This document shows, in pieces, positions 45,013 to 53,641 of a stretch of DNA of 64,000 nucleotides (its first letter is position 1; each line of letters starts with the position of its first letter). The notes below the pieces were generated by a model. That model ran no database searches. It was not told the DNA's origin and worked only from the letters and a program-made list of their open reading frames with translations. Both the position numbers and the translations under genes were made by a program. Source of the stretch: Comamonadaceae bacterium (lineage in GTDB: Bacteria; Pseudomonadota; Gammaproteobacteria; Burkholderiales; Burkholderiaceae_C); the NCBI GenBank assembly GCA_947450765.1, contig CANFXC010000001.1, forward strand, positions 1 to 64,000, given 5' to 3'.

Positions 45013-46176
45013 TCAAGCCAACGCGCGCATCACCTCATAGAGGGCATGCTGCCCCTCAAAGCCGATGCCCGGTCGATCCGAAAGCTTGATCATGCCGTCA
45101 GCGACCCGTGAGTCATCGTTGAAGCCGGCAAAGATGCCAAACACATCCGGGTAGGCTTCGCATCCGCCCAAGCCAAAACCAGCGACTACCGCCAGCGTCA
45201 TGAGGTTGCCGCCGTGCGGAAAAATAGACCTCCGTTGCCATCCTTGCGCTTCAAGCATCTCCAGCGTGCGAGAGAACTGAACAATGCCGTAGGACTGCGG
45301 AATGTCCATTTGCAAAATATCGCGATCAGGCCGCAGGCGTCCAAAGCGCACCAGATTAGAGATGTCCTGCGTCGAGAAAAGATTTTCACCTGTCGCCATC
45401 GGCGGCGCATAAGTTTCCGTCAGCTCCGCCAGTAAGGCAAAGTCCAGTGGATCGGTCGGCTCTTCAAGCCAACGCAGTGCATAGGGCGCCAGTGCGTTCG
45501 CATAGGTCATGGCACGGCTTCTGTCAAAAGTGGCATTGGCGTCAACGGCCAGATGTTGGCCGCCCCCCACCAGACGCAGAGCCGCCTCCAGACGCGTCAG
45601 GTCATCCGTCAGACTGGCGCCACCGACCTTGATCTTCATGGTCGTATAACCTTCAGCCAAGCGCGCACGAATTTCGTCCTCCAGCTGAAAAATGCCTTTG
45701 CCAGGCGCATACCAGCCGCCACCGACGTAGCAAGCCACCTTCTTAGCCAACAGTCCTTGACTGAAGCGTTCAGCCAGCACCACATGCAAGGGCTTGTCGT
45801 CAATCTTGGCAACAGCATCCCAGACCGCCACCTCAATGGTGCCAACGGCAACGGAGCGCTCGGTGTGACCACCCGGTTTTTCGCGCTGCATCATGCAGGC
45901 GAGAAACTTCTCGGGTGCAAAGTTACTGCCGTTGGCATCCAGCAAAGTCTCAGGCGCGGCATTCATGATGCGCGAAATCAGCCGGTCGCGCATCTGTGCA
46001 CCGCAGGCGTAACGGCCGGTGGAGTTAAAGGCATAACCCACCACCGGCTTGCCGCCCCTCATTACATCCGTCACCACCGCGACGACGGACGTCGTCATTT
46101 CGCTGAAGTCGAAGGCCGAATTACGCAGGCTTGAGCGAAGCGGTATGGCGACTTCCCTGATGGCCGCTATTTTCAA
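45013..46176 (-). CDS. Enolase-superfamily acid-sugar dehydratase, D-tartrate-dehydratase-like
   Basis: 387 residues. The mandelate-racemase-type active site is intact: K181-x-K183 in MKIKVGG, metal ligands D212 (AVDAN), E238 (WLEEP) and E264 (ATGEN), and the Asp291/His321 dyad (QMDIP, FPHGG). Long stretches such as TTSVVAVVTDV, EKPGGHTERSVAVGTI and PGIGFEG match my memory of Bradyrhizobium D-tartrate dehydratase (TarD), whose active-site numbering is nearly identical. It would dehydrate a D-configured 2,3-dihydroxy acid to an oxo acid. It lies 13 bp after a Bug receptor gene. Substrate identity is probable, not proven. Confidence 0.82.
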   Translation of the reverse strand: MKIAAIREVAIPLRSSLRNSAFDFSEMTTSVVAVVTDVMRGGKPVVGYAFNSTGRYACGAQMRDRLISRIMNAAPETLLDANGSNFAPEKFLACMMQREKPGGHTERSVAVGTIEVAVWDAVAKIDDKPLHVVLAERFSQGLLAKKVACYVGGGWYAPGKGIFQLEDEIRARLAEGYTTMKIKVGGASLTDDLTRLEAALRLVGGGQHLAVDANATFDRSRAMTYANALAPYALRWLEEPTDPLDFALLAELTETYAPPMATGENLFSTQDISNLVRFGRLRPDRDILQMDIPQSYGIVQFSRTLEMLEAQGWQRRSIFPHGGNLMTLAVVAGFGLGGCEAYPDVFGIFAGFNDDSRVADGMIKLSDRPGIGFEGQHALYEVMRALA

Positions 46177-46189
46177 GATTTATCTCTCC

Positions 46190-47161
46190 TTACTCTGCTT
46201 TGGCGCCAGTCATCTTGACAACCTGGCTCCAACGCTTGACCTCGGACGCAATGTAGGCGGCAGTTTCCTGCTGTGTACCGCCGACCGGAATCAGGCCGCC
46301 TTTGTCGAGCTTTTCTTTGAACTCTGGCATCAACAAAATTTGATTGACCGCATGATTCATCTTTTGAACAATAGCTGCGGGTGTTCCTGCAGGCGCAAAG
46401 ATAGTGGTCCAGGTGTAATCATTGATATCGGGGTAGCCCAGTTCGGCAAAGGTCGGCACATCTGGCAAGCTTGGCAGTCGCTTGTCGCTCGAGATTCCGA
46501 GGATCTTCACACGCCCTTGCCTGTGAAACTGCAGCACTCCAAACGCCGCAGTACAAGCCACCGGTGTGTCGCCGGCAACCACAGCGAGTGACGCCGGACC
46601 CGCGCCCTTATAGGGGATGTGAACGATGTCTGACTTCCAGTTCACCCGGAAAATATTTTCACAAGTCAGGTGTGGCGTAGTACCACTGCCAGGTGATGAG
46701 AAAGACAGTTTTCCGGTCTTTGCCAACTCCTTCAGTTCAGCGAAATTTTTCACCGGAACCTTATCGTTCACTGAGATGACGTTGGGTTGCGTCGACACCA
46801 CAACCACGGGAATAAAGTCCTTGATCGGGTCGTAGCCGGCCTTACCAGCGTACATGCTCGGGTTGACCGCAAAGGCGGACGAAGAAGCCAAAAAAGTGTA
46901 GCCATCCGGCTCAGCGCGTGCCGCCAACTGCGTTCCCACGTTGCCGCCCGCGCCGGCTTTGTTGTCAATGTAGACCGTCTGCTTCATCAGTTCACTCAGC
47001 TTTTCCGAGATGATCCGGATGCTGCTGTCGGTCGGTCCGCCCGGCGGAAATGAAATGATTACCTTGATAGGTTTGACGGGGTAGTCGCCCGGTGCGGCAT
47101 GGGCAGCACCCAAGCCGCAGGCCAGTACCAAAAGGGGAATGAGTTTTTGCGTGATAGTCAT
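46190..47161 (-). CDS. Bug-family (TctC) solute receptor
   Basis: 323 residues from MTITQKL at 47161, with AGGAGACACG upstream. A signal peptide ends in AAHA; the mature protein begins APGDYPVKPIKVIISFPPGGPTDSSIR, the Bug ligand-loop signature. PDGYTFL and GYDPIKDFIPV follow. Its gene lies between an SDR and the tartrate-dehydratase-like gene, so it probably binds the substrate of that enzyme, such as a hydroxydicarboxylate. Confidence 0.93.
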   Translation of the reverse strand: MTITQKLIPLLVLACGLGAAHAAPGDYPVKPIKVIISFPPGGPTDSSIRIISEKLSELMKQTVYIDNKAGAGGNVGTQLAARAEPDGYTFLASSSAFAVNPSMYAGKAGYDPIKDFIPVVVVSTQPNVISVNDKVPVKNFAELKELAKTGKLSFSSPGSGTTPHLTCENIFRVNWKSDIVHIPYKGAGPASLAVVAGDTPVACTAAFGVLQFHRQGRVKILGISSDKRLPSLPDVPTFAELGYPDINDYTWTTIFAPAGTPAAIVQKMNHAVNQILLMPEFKEKLDKGGLIPVGGTQQETAAYIASEVKRWSQVVKMTGAKAE

Positions 47162-47245
47162 CGTGTCTCCTTTAGTTATTGAATGCAGCAGATCGGCGAC
47201 GATCCGCTCTTGACTCTCTTTATGCAAAGCATCCAAGCTGGTGCG

Positions 47246-48013
47246 TCAAAGACTGCGCCCGCCGTCAATGACAAAGCGGGCACCAGTCGCAAAACGCAAG
47301 GTGGTCGCGCAGGCCTCGATGGCTGACGCAATGTCTTCGACCTGACCGACGCGTCCGAGCGGAATGGTGGCGGCGGCCTTCGCATTGAAATCAGCGCCAC
47401 GGCCCGGCACAAAGCCCGAGTCAACTACGCCCGGCGACACCGCCAATACCCGCACCTCAGGGGCTAGGGATTTGGCCAACGACTTGGTCAGCACATCCAA
47501 GCCGGCTTTGGCCGCAACATAAGCTAGATTGCTACCGGTGCCCGTGAAGGCGGCAATGGAGGACACGTTGACGATCAGACCGTCGCCACTGGCTTTGAGC
47601 AAAGGCGAAAAACTGCGGATGGTTGAGTACACGCCGCGCAGCGTGGTCACCATGATGCTGTCGAACAATTCGTCGTTCAGCACCTCCATGTCTTTCGGCG
47701 CAATGGATTGAGTGAAACCCGCGCTGTTGATCAGGATGTCGCAGCGTCCAGCGCGCGTTTTGACCTGCTCAGCCGCCACCATCAGAGAAGCTGAATCAGT
47801 GATTGATGCGGTCAGGGCGTAATGCTTGGCTGTGGCCGCATTCGGCAGGGTGTCAAGCCGTAACTGCACCGCTTCCTGCCCCTGGCGGTCCAGCGAAACA
47901 ATGCGTGCGCCCAACGCGGCCAGCCGCAGGGCCGTGGCAAAACCAATCGCCCCTTTGCCGCCGGTGATGACCACGACCTTTCCGTCAAGTCGAGATTGAG
48001 GTTGAAAACTCAT
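47246..48013 (-). CDS. Short-chain dehydrogenase/reductase
   Basis: 255 residues from MSFQPQSRLDGK at 48013 (GAGG upstream). NAD(P)-binding TGGKGAIGF, then SxxxxY-type catalytic residues in NVSSIAAFTGTGSNLAYVAAKAG (Ser, Tyr and Lys in order). Classical SDR length. It lies between the deacetylase and a Bug gene and would oxidise or reduce a hydroxyl/keto group in the pathway. A longer frame upstream overlaps the deacetylase and is not used. Confidence 0.9.
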   Translation of the reverse strand: MSFQPQSRLDGKVVVITGGKGAIGFATALRLAALGARIVSLDRQGQEAVQLRLDTLPNAATAKHYALTASITDSASLMVAAEQVKTRAGRCDILINSAGFTQSIAPKDMEVLNDELFDSIMVTTLRGVYSTIRSFSPLLKASGDGLIVNVSSIAAFTGTGSNLAYVAAKAGLDVLTKSLAKSLAPEVRVLAVSPGVVDSGFVPGRGADFNAKAAATIPLGRVGQVEDIASAIEACATTLRFATGARFVIDGGRSL

Positions 48014-48038
48014 GATTACCTCTTTTGTTTTTGTTTTG

Positions 48039-48896
48039 TTATGCCGGCGTGTTGTCCAACACGTAGCGCGCCATTTCCGCGCGGGTGCAGATCCAGACAT
48101 CCGGTGCCGCTTTGACCAGCCCCATGATCTCGTCATAGACCCAAGCGCCAGCGGGACGACCCAGCACATGCGTGTGCGCCGTGACATCGAGCATCAGCGG
48201 CACGCTCTCGTGTTCGCGCATGGCGGCAAAGGTGTCCTTGAACGCTTCCAGCATGTGGCGTGGTCCGTGTCCGTAGCGAATACAGGTCGGCAGATCATTG
48301 ACATCCATGGTCAGAGGGATCCCCACAATGCGCTGGCCGTCGAACTCCATCACATAAGGCCGGTCGTCATCATTCACGTCACCGTGGTGTGTGTAACCGG
48401 CTTCGGCCAGCAGGCGTGAAGTGATCTGACTGCCCGTGCCGCGCGGGCTGATCCAGCCGGTCGGTGTGACGCCAGCCGTACGTACCAGCAGGTCGTGGTT
48501 GCGCTGGAGATTGGCACGCTCGGCGGCTTCATCAAAGTAGACTGGAATCACATCCATGCCCCACGAATGGTTGATGATCTCGTGGCCCAGATCAGCCAAG
48601 CGCCGCACAGTATCCGGGTCACGCTCGCAAAGCACACCGTTGACCATGATGCTGGTTTTGATCTGATGTTTTTCGGCAATGTTCAAGAGCCGATGTATGC
48701 CGCGCACCATCCCGAAGCTGGCCCACGAATGGGCGTTGGTGTCAAAAAATCCCGGCTTCAACACGTTACCCATAGGACCAATTCCCGGCGCCTGACCATC
48801 AGACCAAGCCTCGTAAGCAATGTTAAAAATCACGGCGACGCGCTTGCCGCCCGGCCATCTGAAACTGTCAGGCAAACGTTTGATCTGGTTGAACAT
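48039..48896 (-). CDS. PuuE/allantoinase-like polysaccharide-deacetylase-family hydrolase
   Basis: 285 residues. NodB-fold amidohydrolase: RVAVIFNIAYEAW at the N terminus, LGHEIINHSWGM with the metal-binding histidines, GWISPRGTGSQITSRLLAEAGYTHHGDVNDDDRP and AHTHVLGRPAG. Relatives open cyclic ureides or imides (allantoinase PuuE, cyclic imide hydrolases) as well as deacetylating sugars. In a catabolic cluster with a cyclase-family hydrolase it more likely acts on a small cyclic amide or lactam than on cell wall. No signal peptide, so cytoplasmic. Confidence 0.78.
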   Translation of the reverse strand: MFNQIKRLPDSFRWPGGKRVAVIFNIAYEAWSDGQAPGIGPMGNVLKPGFFDTNAHSWASFGMVRGIHRLLNIAEKHQIKTSIMVNGVLCERDPDTVRRLADLGHEIINHSWGMDVIPVYFDEAAERANLQRNHDLLVRTAGVTPTGWISPRGTGSQITSRLLAEAGYTHHGDVNDDDRPYVMEFDGQRIVGIPLTMDVNDLPTCIRYGHGPRHMLEAFKDTFAAMREHESVPLMLDVTAHTHVLGRPAGAWVYDEIMGLVKAAPDVWICTRAEMARYVLDNTPA

Positions 48897-48957
48897 GGCG
48901 GCGGTGCTTTAAAAGATTAAATAGAGCGACTTGCGGATGGTTTGAGCATTGATAGCT

Positions 48958-49968
48958 TCACTGCGGCTGGATGTTGGCCAGCTTGAACAGCTGGGCCTGA
49001 AAGACCATGTCGTCAACGACGAATTTAGAGAACTCCATCGAGCTTGACCCGACCGTGATCAAGCCCAGGCGATCCAACTGCACCTTCAGGTCGGGTTGTT
49101 GTATGGCCTGCTGAACCACCTGTTGAATTCGATCAACCTTGTCTTGAGGCGTACCCGCTGGGAACCACAAACCGCCCCAGCCATAGACTTTCTCCATGCC
49201 TTGGATCCCCTGCTCCGCGTAAGTCGGAACATCGGGCAAGATCGGTGCGCGCTGTGTCCCGCTGATGGCCAAAGCACGAACTCGCCCATCCTTGATGCCA
49301 GCAGCAGAACCAGCTGTTGAAGCGAATGTCATGTCAATCTGCTTAGCGACCACTTCATTGAAGGCCGGACCTGCGCCCTTGTAGGGCACATGAAGGATTT
49401 TGGTTTGTGCCAGTGAATTGAACAGTTCACCGTTCAAGTGATTCAAGTTGCCGTAACCAGCAGAACTGAAACTCATTTTCTCGGGTTTGGCTTGTGCCAG
49501 CGTGATCAACTCTTTAAGCGATTTTGCCGGCACATCAGGGTTGACCACCAAGACATTGCCGTATGTCCGGTAAATTTGCGTGATTGGAGCGAAGTCCTTG
49601 AGCGGGTCATGTGGCAGCTTTTTGTAAAGCACGCTATTGGCCGCAAACGATCCCGTTGTGATCAACATCGTGTAGCCGTCAGGTGGTGCCTTGGCCACGG
49701 CGTCAATGCCGATGATGCCGTTGGCGCCTGCCCGGTTGTCGTAGACGATGGTGGTGTTGAGTGCTTCAGCCATCTTTTGCCCGAGCTGGCGTCCCACCAC
49801 ATCAATCGGGCCACCGGCCGTGAACGGAATGACCATGCGAATCGGACGTGATGGCCACTTGTCTTTGTCGCCACCTGTGCTTTGTGCAAAGGCAGTACTC
49901 AAGCCCGCCAGCAACAAAGGTGCGGCTAGCGCCACACACCAATAAGTATTTCGTCGCTTCGCTGCCAT
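48958..49968 (-). CDS. Bug-family (TctC) solute receptor
   Basis: About 336 residues from MAAKRRNTYW at 49968. Signal peptide ends STAFAQS; the mature protein has WPSRPIRMVIPFTAGGPIDVVGR, the Bug signature, then PPDGYTMLI and PHDPLKDFAPI. It is the second Bug gene in the cluster, between the deacetylase and BKACE genes. Two different Bugs in one operon suggest either two related substrates or high-affinity uptake. Confidence 0.92.
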   Translation of the reverse strand: MAAKRRNTYWCVALAAPLLLAGLSTAFAQSTGGDKDKWPSRPIRMVIPFTAGGPIDVVGRQLGQKMAEALNTTIVYDNRAGANGIIGIDAVAKAPPDGYTMLITTGSFAANSVLYKKLPHDPLKDFAPITQIYRTYGNVLVVNPDVPAKSLKELITLAQAKPEKMSFSSAGYGNLNHLNGELFNSLAQTKILHVPYKGAGPAFNEVVAKQIDMTFASTAGSAAGIKDGRVRALAISGTQRAPILPDVPTYAEQGIQGMEKVYGWGGLWFPAGTPQDKVDRIQQVVQQAIQQPDLKVQLDRLGLITVGSSSMEFSKFVVDDMVFQAQLFKLANIQPQ

Positions 49969-50049
49969 GCTCACAGACCATCTTTGATCCGCGTTTATAA
50001 AAGCAGGCGGTACGTTCAGCATGTGTGGCTCCAGTGAGTGGGCTAGAAC

Positions 50050-50070
50050 GCCCCTGCGCCAGGCAGGGGC
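50050..50070 (-). other. Strong intercistronic hairpin
   Basis: GCCCCTGC and GCAGGGGC form a perfect 8-bp GC stem with a 5-nt loop in the 113-bp gap between the BKACE and Bug genes. No T-run follows on the minus strand, so it may protect or process the mRNA rather than terminate it. Confidence 0.55.
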
Positions 50071-50081
50071 AAGACTTATCC

Positions 50082-50969
50082 TTAGCGTGGTGCGCGCTTT
50101 TTCAGTCCGAGAATTTCTCTAGCCTGCGCCGGCGTTGCAATCTGCGCATCCATCTCGGTCAACAGACCCACGGCCTTTTTCACCAACGCCGCGTTGTCCG
50201 GTGCCAAAACGCCCTTGCGGATGTAAATGTTGTCTTCCAAGCCGACACGCACATGACCGCCCATCAACCAAGCCTGCATCAACATCGGGAACTCCCAACG
50301 GCCCGTACCAAAGGCGGCCCAGTTGGAACCGGCTGGCAAGATCGAGCGCAAATAAGCCAAGGTGGCCGGTGTCGCATTGGCGCCATATTTAACGCCCAGC
50401 ACGATCTGAAACAGCGAAGGCGAAGGCAGAGTGCCGTCAGCAATCAGGTCGGTCGCCAAGTGAATGTCACCGCTGTCGAAGACTTCGAGCTCAGGCAAGG
50501 TACCGGCCTCTTGCGCCAGGTTTGCCATGATGCGAACGTTGCGAGGTGTATTGATCACCACCGACGAACCCGAAAACATGGTGTTCAGGTCCAAACTGCA
50601 AATCTCCGGACGCAAAGCCACCACATGTTCCATGCGCCGCTCTGGTGTGGTCAGGGTGGTGCCAGGGGCTGCCACTTTCGGGTCGTCTTCGCTGGGGATA
50701 AAGCGTTGCCCAGGGCCGGTTGTCAAGTTGATGATGACGTCGGTGTCGCTGGCGCGAACGCGTTCCACCACCTCGCGGTAATGCTCTAGCTCCATGCTCG
50801 GGCGACCGTCAGGGAAGCGCACATGAATGTGGGCGATGGCTGCGCCAGCTTGCGCTGCGCTGATGCAGGCATTGGCTATTTGTTCCGGCGAGCATGGCAG
50901 GCCGGGGTACTGCTTGATGTTGGTGATGTTGCCGGTAACTGCGCAGCTGATGATGGTCGGGTTACTCAT
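50082..50969 (-). CDS. Beta-keto acid cleavage enzyme (BKACE, DUF849)
   Basis: 295 residues. Zinc-dependent retro-Claisen-type enzyme that cleaves a beta-keto acid with acetyl-CoA; the zinc histidines are in AHIHVR (His47, His49), and LTTGPGQRF, DSGDIHLATDLI and WAAFGTGRWEFPM follow. The first characterised member splits 3-keto-5-aminohexanoate. The ATG has AAGGA upstream. Its presence implies that the operon turns its substrate into a beta-keto acid, perhaps via the SDR. Confidence 0.92.
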   Translation of the reverse strand: MSNPTIISCAVTGNITNIKQYPGLPCSPEQIANACISAAQAGAAIAHIHVRFPDGRPSMELEHYREVVERVRASDTDVIINLTTGPGQRFIPSEDDPKVAAPGTTLTTPERRMEHVVALRPEICSLDLNTMFSGSSVVINTPRNVRIMANLAQEAGTLPELEVFDSGDIHLATDLIADGTLPSPSLFQIVLGVKYGANATPATLAYLRSILPAGSNWAAFGTGRWEFPMLMQAWLMGGHVRVGLEDNIYIRKGVLAPDNAALVKKAVGLLTEMDAQIATPAQAREILGLKKRAPR

Positions 50970-51015
50970 GTTATTCCTTGATATGGGTTTGAATCAACGC
51001 TTCAACAGCGCCGAA

Positions 51016-52008
51016 TTATTTGATGGCCAATGGATTGGCGGGTGAACCCACGGCACCAGTGACAGGCAAAGCTGGCGCAACGAACATGAACTCATAAACA
51101 TGGTCTTCGTCGCAATCCTTGGCGAGTTCTTTCAAGAAGAAAATTTCGCCCATGGTCAGCCCGAGTATCGGAATACACAGCCAGTGCCATGGCTGGTTCA
51201 CGCCTGCCGCTTCCGATTGGTTGGGCCGCACCTCGACACCCCAGGTATCCGTGGCGACGGCAGCAACCTGCTTGGCGTGCAGCCAATCCAACGTGTCGAA
51301 AGCCAGACCTGGCGCATCGCCACCGGAGTAAAAATCCCAGTTTCCTTCGGCCATCTTGGCCTCCATCTGTCCGGTGCGAATCAAGAGGTAATCACCCCGC
51401 CCAACTTTGACGCCTTGGGCTTTTTCTACTTCATCCAAGATGGCCGCAGTGATACCAAAACCATCGGGCAGCGTGTCAACTTTGTAATGGCGAGCGATGT
51501 CCAGCAAAACACCACGGCCAACCATTTTTTCGCGCGTTTTTTCAATGCCGCACTTGGCTGCACCAAATGAGCTGACGAGGCGGCAGTCATAGCCGTTCCA
51601 CATGTAGTTGTCGAAAAAGATGTGGCCCAGTCCGTCCCACTGCGTGCCGCACTGCATCGGCATGATGACGATGTCGTCAGCCGAACGAATGCCACGTTTA
51701 TCGAGTACGCCGGAGTACGCATCGGTTCCGGTTCGCAGCATCAGGTGAATTGGGTTGAAGCGACCCACTGGCGGAAACTTGGTCTTGCCGCCTTGGGGGC
51801 CGGTGTTGTCAAAAGCCAAGGCCAAAGACATCACGCGACCCTTTTTAACCAAACTCGCCGCCTTGACGATGTCATCGGGGCTGGTGAAGTTCAGCGTCCC
51901 GATTTCGTCATCCGGGCCCCAACGACCCCAGTTCTTTAACCGTGCGGCAGCGTCATCAACATCTTGGCGGGTCACTGGGGGGAGCTTGCTAACGAGGGTC
52001 ATGTCCAT
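51016..52008 (-). CDS. Cyclase-family (PF04199) metal hydrolase
   Basis: 330 residues from MDMTLVSKL at 52008. Relative of kynurenine formamidase and isatin hydrolase: the metal motif appears as MQCGTQWDGLGH (a Q/W variant of HSGTHxDxxxH), with AVATDTWGVEVRP and NQPWHWLCIP further on. Such enzymes hydrolyse cyclic amides, formamides or lactones. It is the first gene of the minus-strand catabolic operon, starting 125 bp from the divergent TetR gene across a palindrome. The true substrate is unknown. Confidence 0.85.
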   Translation of the reverse strand: MDMTLVSKLPPVTRQDVDDAAARLKNWGRWGPDDEIGTLNFTSPDDIVKAASLVKKGRVMSLALAFDNTGPQGGKTKFPPVGRFNPIHLMLRTGTDAYSGVLDKRGIRSADDIVIMPMQCGTQWDGLGHIFFDNYMWNGYDCRLVSSFGAAKCGIEKTREKMVGRGVLLDIARHYKVDTLPDGFGITAAILDEVEKAQGVKVGRGDYLLIRTGQMEAKMAEGNWDFYSGGDAPGLAFDTLDWLHAKQVAAVATDTWGVEVRPNQSEAAGVNQPWHWLCIPILGLTMGEIFFLKELAKDCDEDHVYEFMFVAPALPVTGAVGSPANPLAIK

Positions 52009-52067
52009 CTTTCTTGAATTAATAACGCATACACATCGGCTGGAATTACTTGCCTTGTTGAACTTTA

Positions 52068-52100
52068 AATCAAACACTTGATTGAATCAATCGTTTGATT
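52068..52100. promoter_or_regulatory. 33-bp palindrome, candidate TetR operator
   Basis: AATCAAAC (52068-52075) and GTTTGATT (52093-52100) form outer arms and TTGATT-G-AATCAA (52078-52090) an inner palindrome with the same centre at 52084. It lies between divergent cyclase and TetR genes, close to both starts, where a repressor could block both promoters. Confidence 0.75.
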
Positions 52101-52133
52101 AAAATAAATCCCTCGATTTATGATCAAGGCCAC

Positions 52134-52787
52134 ATGAACGATTTAAAGACTCCCGAGCTCACGGTCAGCACGCGTGAACGCATCCTGCAAACGGCTGAGC
52201 AGCTGTTCGCCGAAAAAGGCATAGATGCCGTCAGCCTGCGTGAAATCACCGCCGCTGCCGGCGTCAACATCGCCGCAGTCCACTACCACTTCGGCTCCAA
52301 AAAAGTCGTTCTGGAAGAACTCTTTGCCATCCGGGGCAGGCCCATAGCAGACCGCCGACTGCAGTTGCTCAGCCAGATCCGACGCGATCCACACGGCAAA
52401 CCCGTTCTTGAAGATGTTTTGCGGGCGTTCTTAAAGCCGGCCCTTGAAGCGCCGGCAGATCCGGGCGGCGCTTCATTTGTGTTGTTGCGCGCCCGCTTGG
52501 CGTTTGAGCAAGCTGAGGTCCGGCGAGCGGTCATTGGCAAAGCTTTCGATGTCTCGAATCGCGAGTTTCTGCGCACCCTGCGTGAAGCCTTACCAGAGCT
52601 CAGTGCCGACGACCTGCACTGGCGCTTTCACTTTCTGCTGGGGGCGATGGTCTACACGATGGCGGCGCCGGGCCGGATTGAGTCGATCACGGACGGAGCG
52701 CTCGACACCTCGGACAGCGCGGCAGCGCTGACCAAGCTCGTGTCATTTGCGGCAGCTGGATTCAGAGACACTGCGATCACGGCGTGA
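52134..52787 (+). CDS. TetR-family transcriptional regulator
   Basis: 217 residues from MNDLKTPEL at 52134; an earlier in-frame ATG at 52095 lies inside the operator palindrome. The N-terminal helix-turn-helix is STRERILQTAEQLFAEKGIDAVSLREITAAAGVNIAAVHYHFGSK, clear for TetR. The C-terminal part is a typical ligand domain with no further motif. It is divergent from the cyclase-BKACE-SDR operon and probably represses it until a pathway compound binds. Confidence 0.93.
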   Translation: MNDLKTPELTVSTRERILQTAEQLFAEKGIDAVSLREITAAAGVNIAAVHYHFGSKKVVLEELFAIRGRPIADRRLQLLSQIRRDPHGKPVLEDVLRAFLKPALEAPADPGGASFVLLRARLAFEQAEVRRAVIGKAFDVSNREFLRTLREALPELSADDLHWRFHFLLGAMVYTMAAPGRIESITDGALDTSDSAAALTKLVSFAAAGFRDTAITA

Positions 52788-52820
52788 AACTGTAAGCGCT
52801 GGCTCAACGCTGGGCTGTTT

Positions 52821-53576
52821 CTAGCGCAAGGCATCCCAAAGCAACTTGCTTCCGGTCAGCCCCATGCCCCAGTAGATCAAGCGGTTGAACAACAGTGGAC
52901 TGATGCGTTTGGCCAGGTTAAAGCCCACAAAAACCCCCACGGGCACCAAAGGCAGCAGCACCAATGATGTCGCCATGTTCCGCCCGTCCAACAATCCCAA
53001 ATAAGCGAACGGGAGCCACTTGGACAGATTGATCGCGAAGAAAAAATAAGCCATGGTAGCGGCAAAGTTCAGCGGACTCAAGCGCAAGGGAATCACGTAA
53101 ACGCTGAGCGGCGGCCCCCCTGAGTGCGCGATAAAACTCGTGAAACCTGAGACGGTGGTCAGAATCCGACCGACCCAACGCGCTGGCGGCAAGCTGTCGG
53201 CGCGCGGCGGGAAAACCAAGCGTTGCGCCAGAAAAAGAAGCGTCAAGCCCCCCACAATGCCGGCCACCAGCTGGGCGTCCAGCGACTTGAACAACAGCGC
53301 GCCCAACAGCGTTCCGAGCAGACCGAAAGGAATCAAAAACCGCAGCAGCTTGACGTCGATATTTTTTCGAAAAGCGGCCAGCCCAAGTAAATCAACGAAC
53401 AGCAGCACCGGCATCATGATCGCAGCGGCTTGCGGCACCGACACTGTTAAGGCCATCAGCGGCACCGCCAACGAGCCAATGCCAATACCAAAACCGCTCT
53501 TGCTGATGCCCAACAAGAGCACGGCCGGGACAGCGCACAGGTAAAAAAACGGATCGGTGATGAGGGGCAAGTTCAA
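52821..53576 (-). CDS. TauE/SafE-family membrane transporter
   Basis: 251 residues with about eight hydrophobic segments. The first repeat is LLGISKSGFGIGIGSLAVPLMAL and the second TTVSGFTSFIAHSGGPPLSVYVIP, the paired motifs of TauE/SafE. It converges with the TetR gene and lies 65 bp upstream of livF on the same strand as the Liv operon, but is probably separate. It may export a small acid such as sulfite or a pathway product; nothing in the sequence shows which. Confidence 0.85.
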   Translation of the reverse strand: MNLPLITDPFFYLCAVPAVLLLGISKSGFGIGIGSLAVPLMALTVSVPQAAAIMMPVLLFVDLLGLAAFRKNIDVKLLRFLIPFGLLGTLLGALLFKSLDAQLVAGIVGGLTLLFLAQRLVFPPRADSLPPARWVGRILTTVSGFTSFIAHSGGPPLSVYVIPLRLSPLNFAATMAYFFFAINLSKWLPFAYLGLLDGRNMATSLVLLPLVPVGVFVGFNLAKRISPLLFNRLIYWGMGLTGSKLLWDALR

Positions 53577-53641
53577 AGCTAATAAAGGAACGCAACAATC
53601 AAGCGCCCGATTATCAACCTACCAGCTGTGCCCTGCGTTGT

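Noticed and set aside
52095-52133. Upstream start of the TetR gene
   Set aside because: This ATG lies inside the operator palindrome and lacks a ribosome site; the helix-turn-helix begins soon after the later ATG at 52134.
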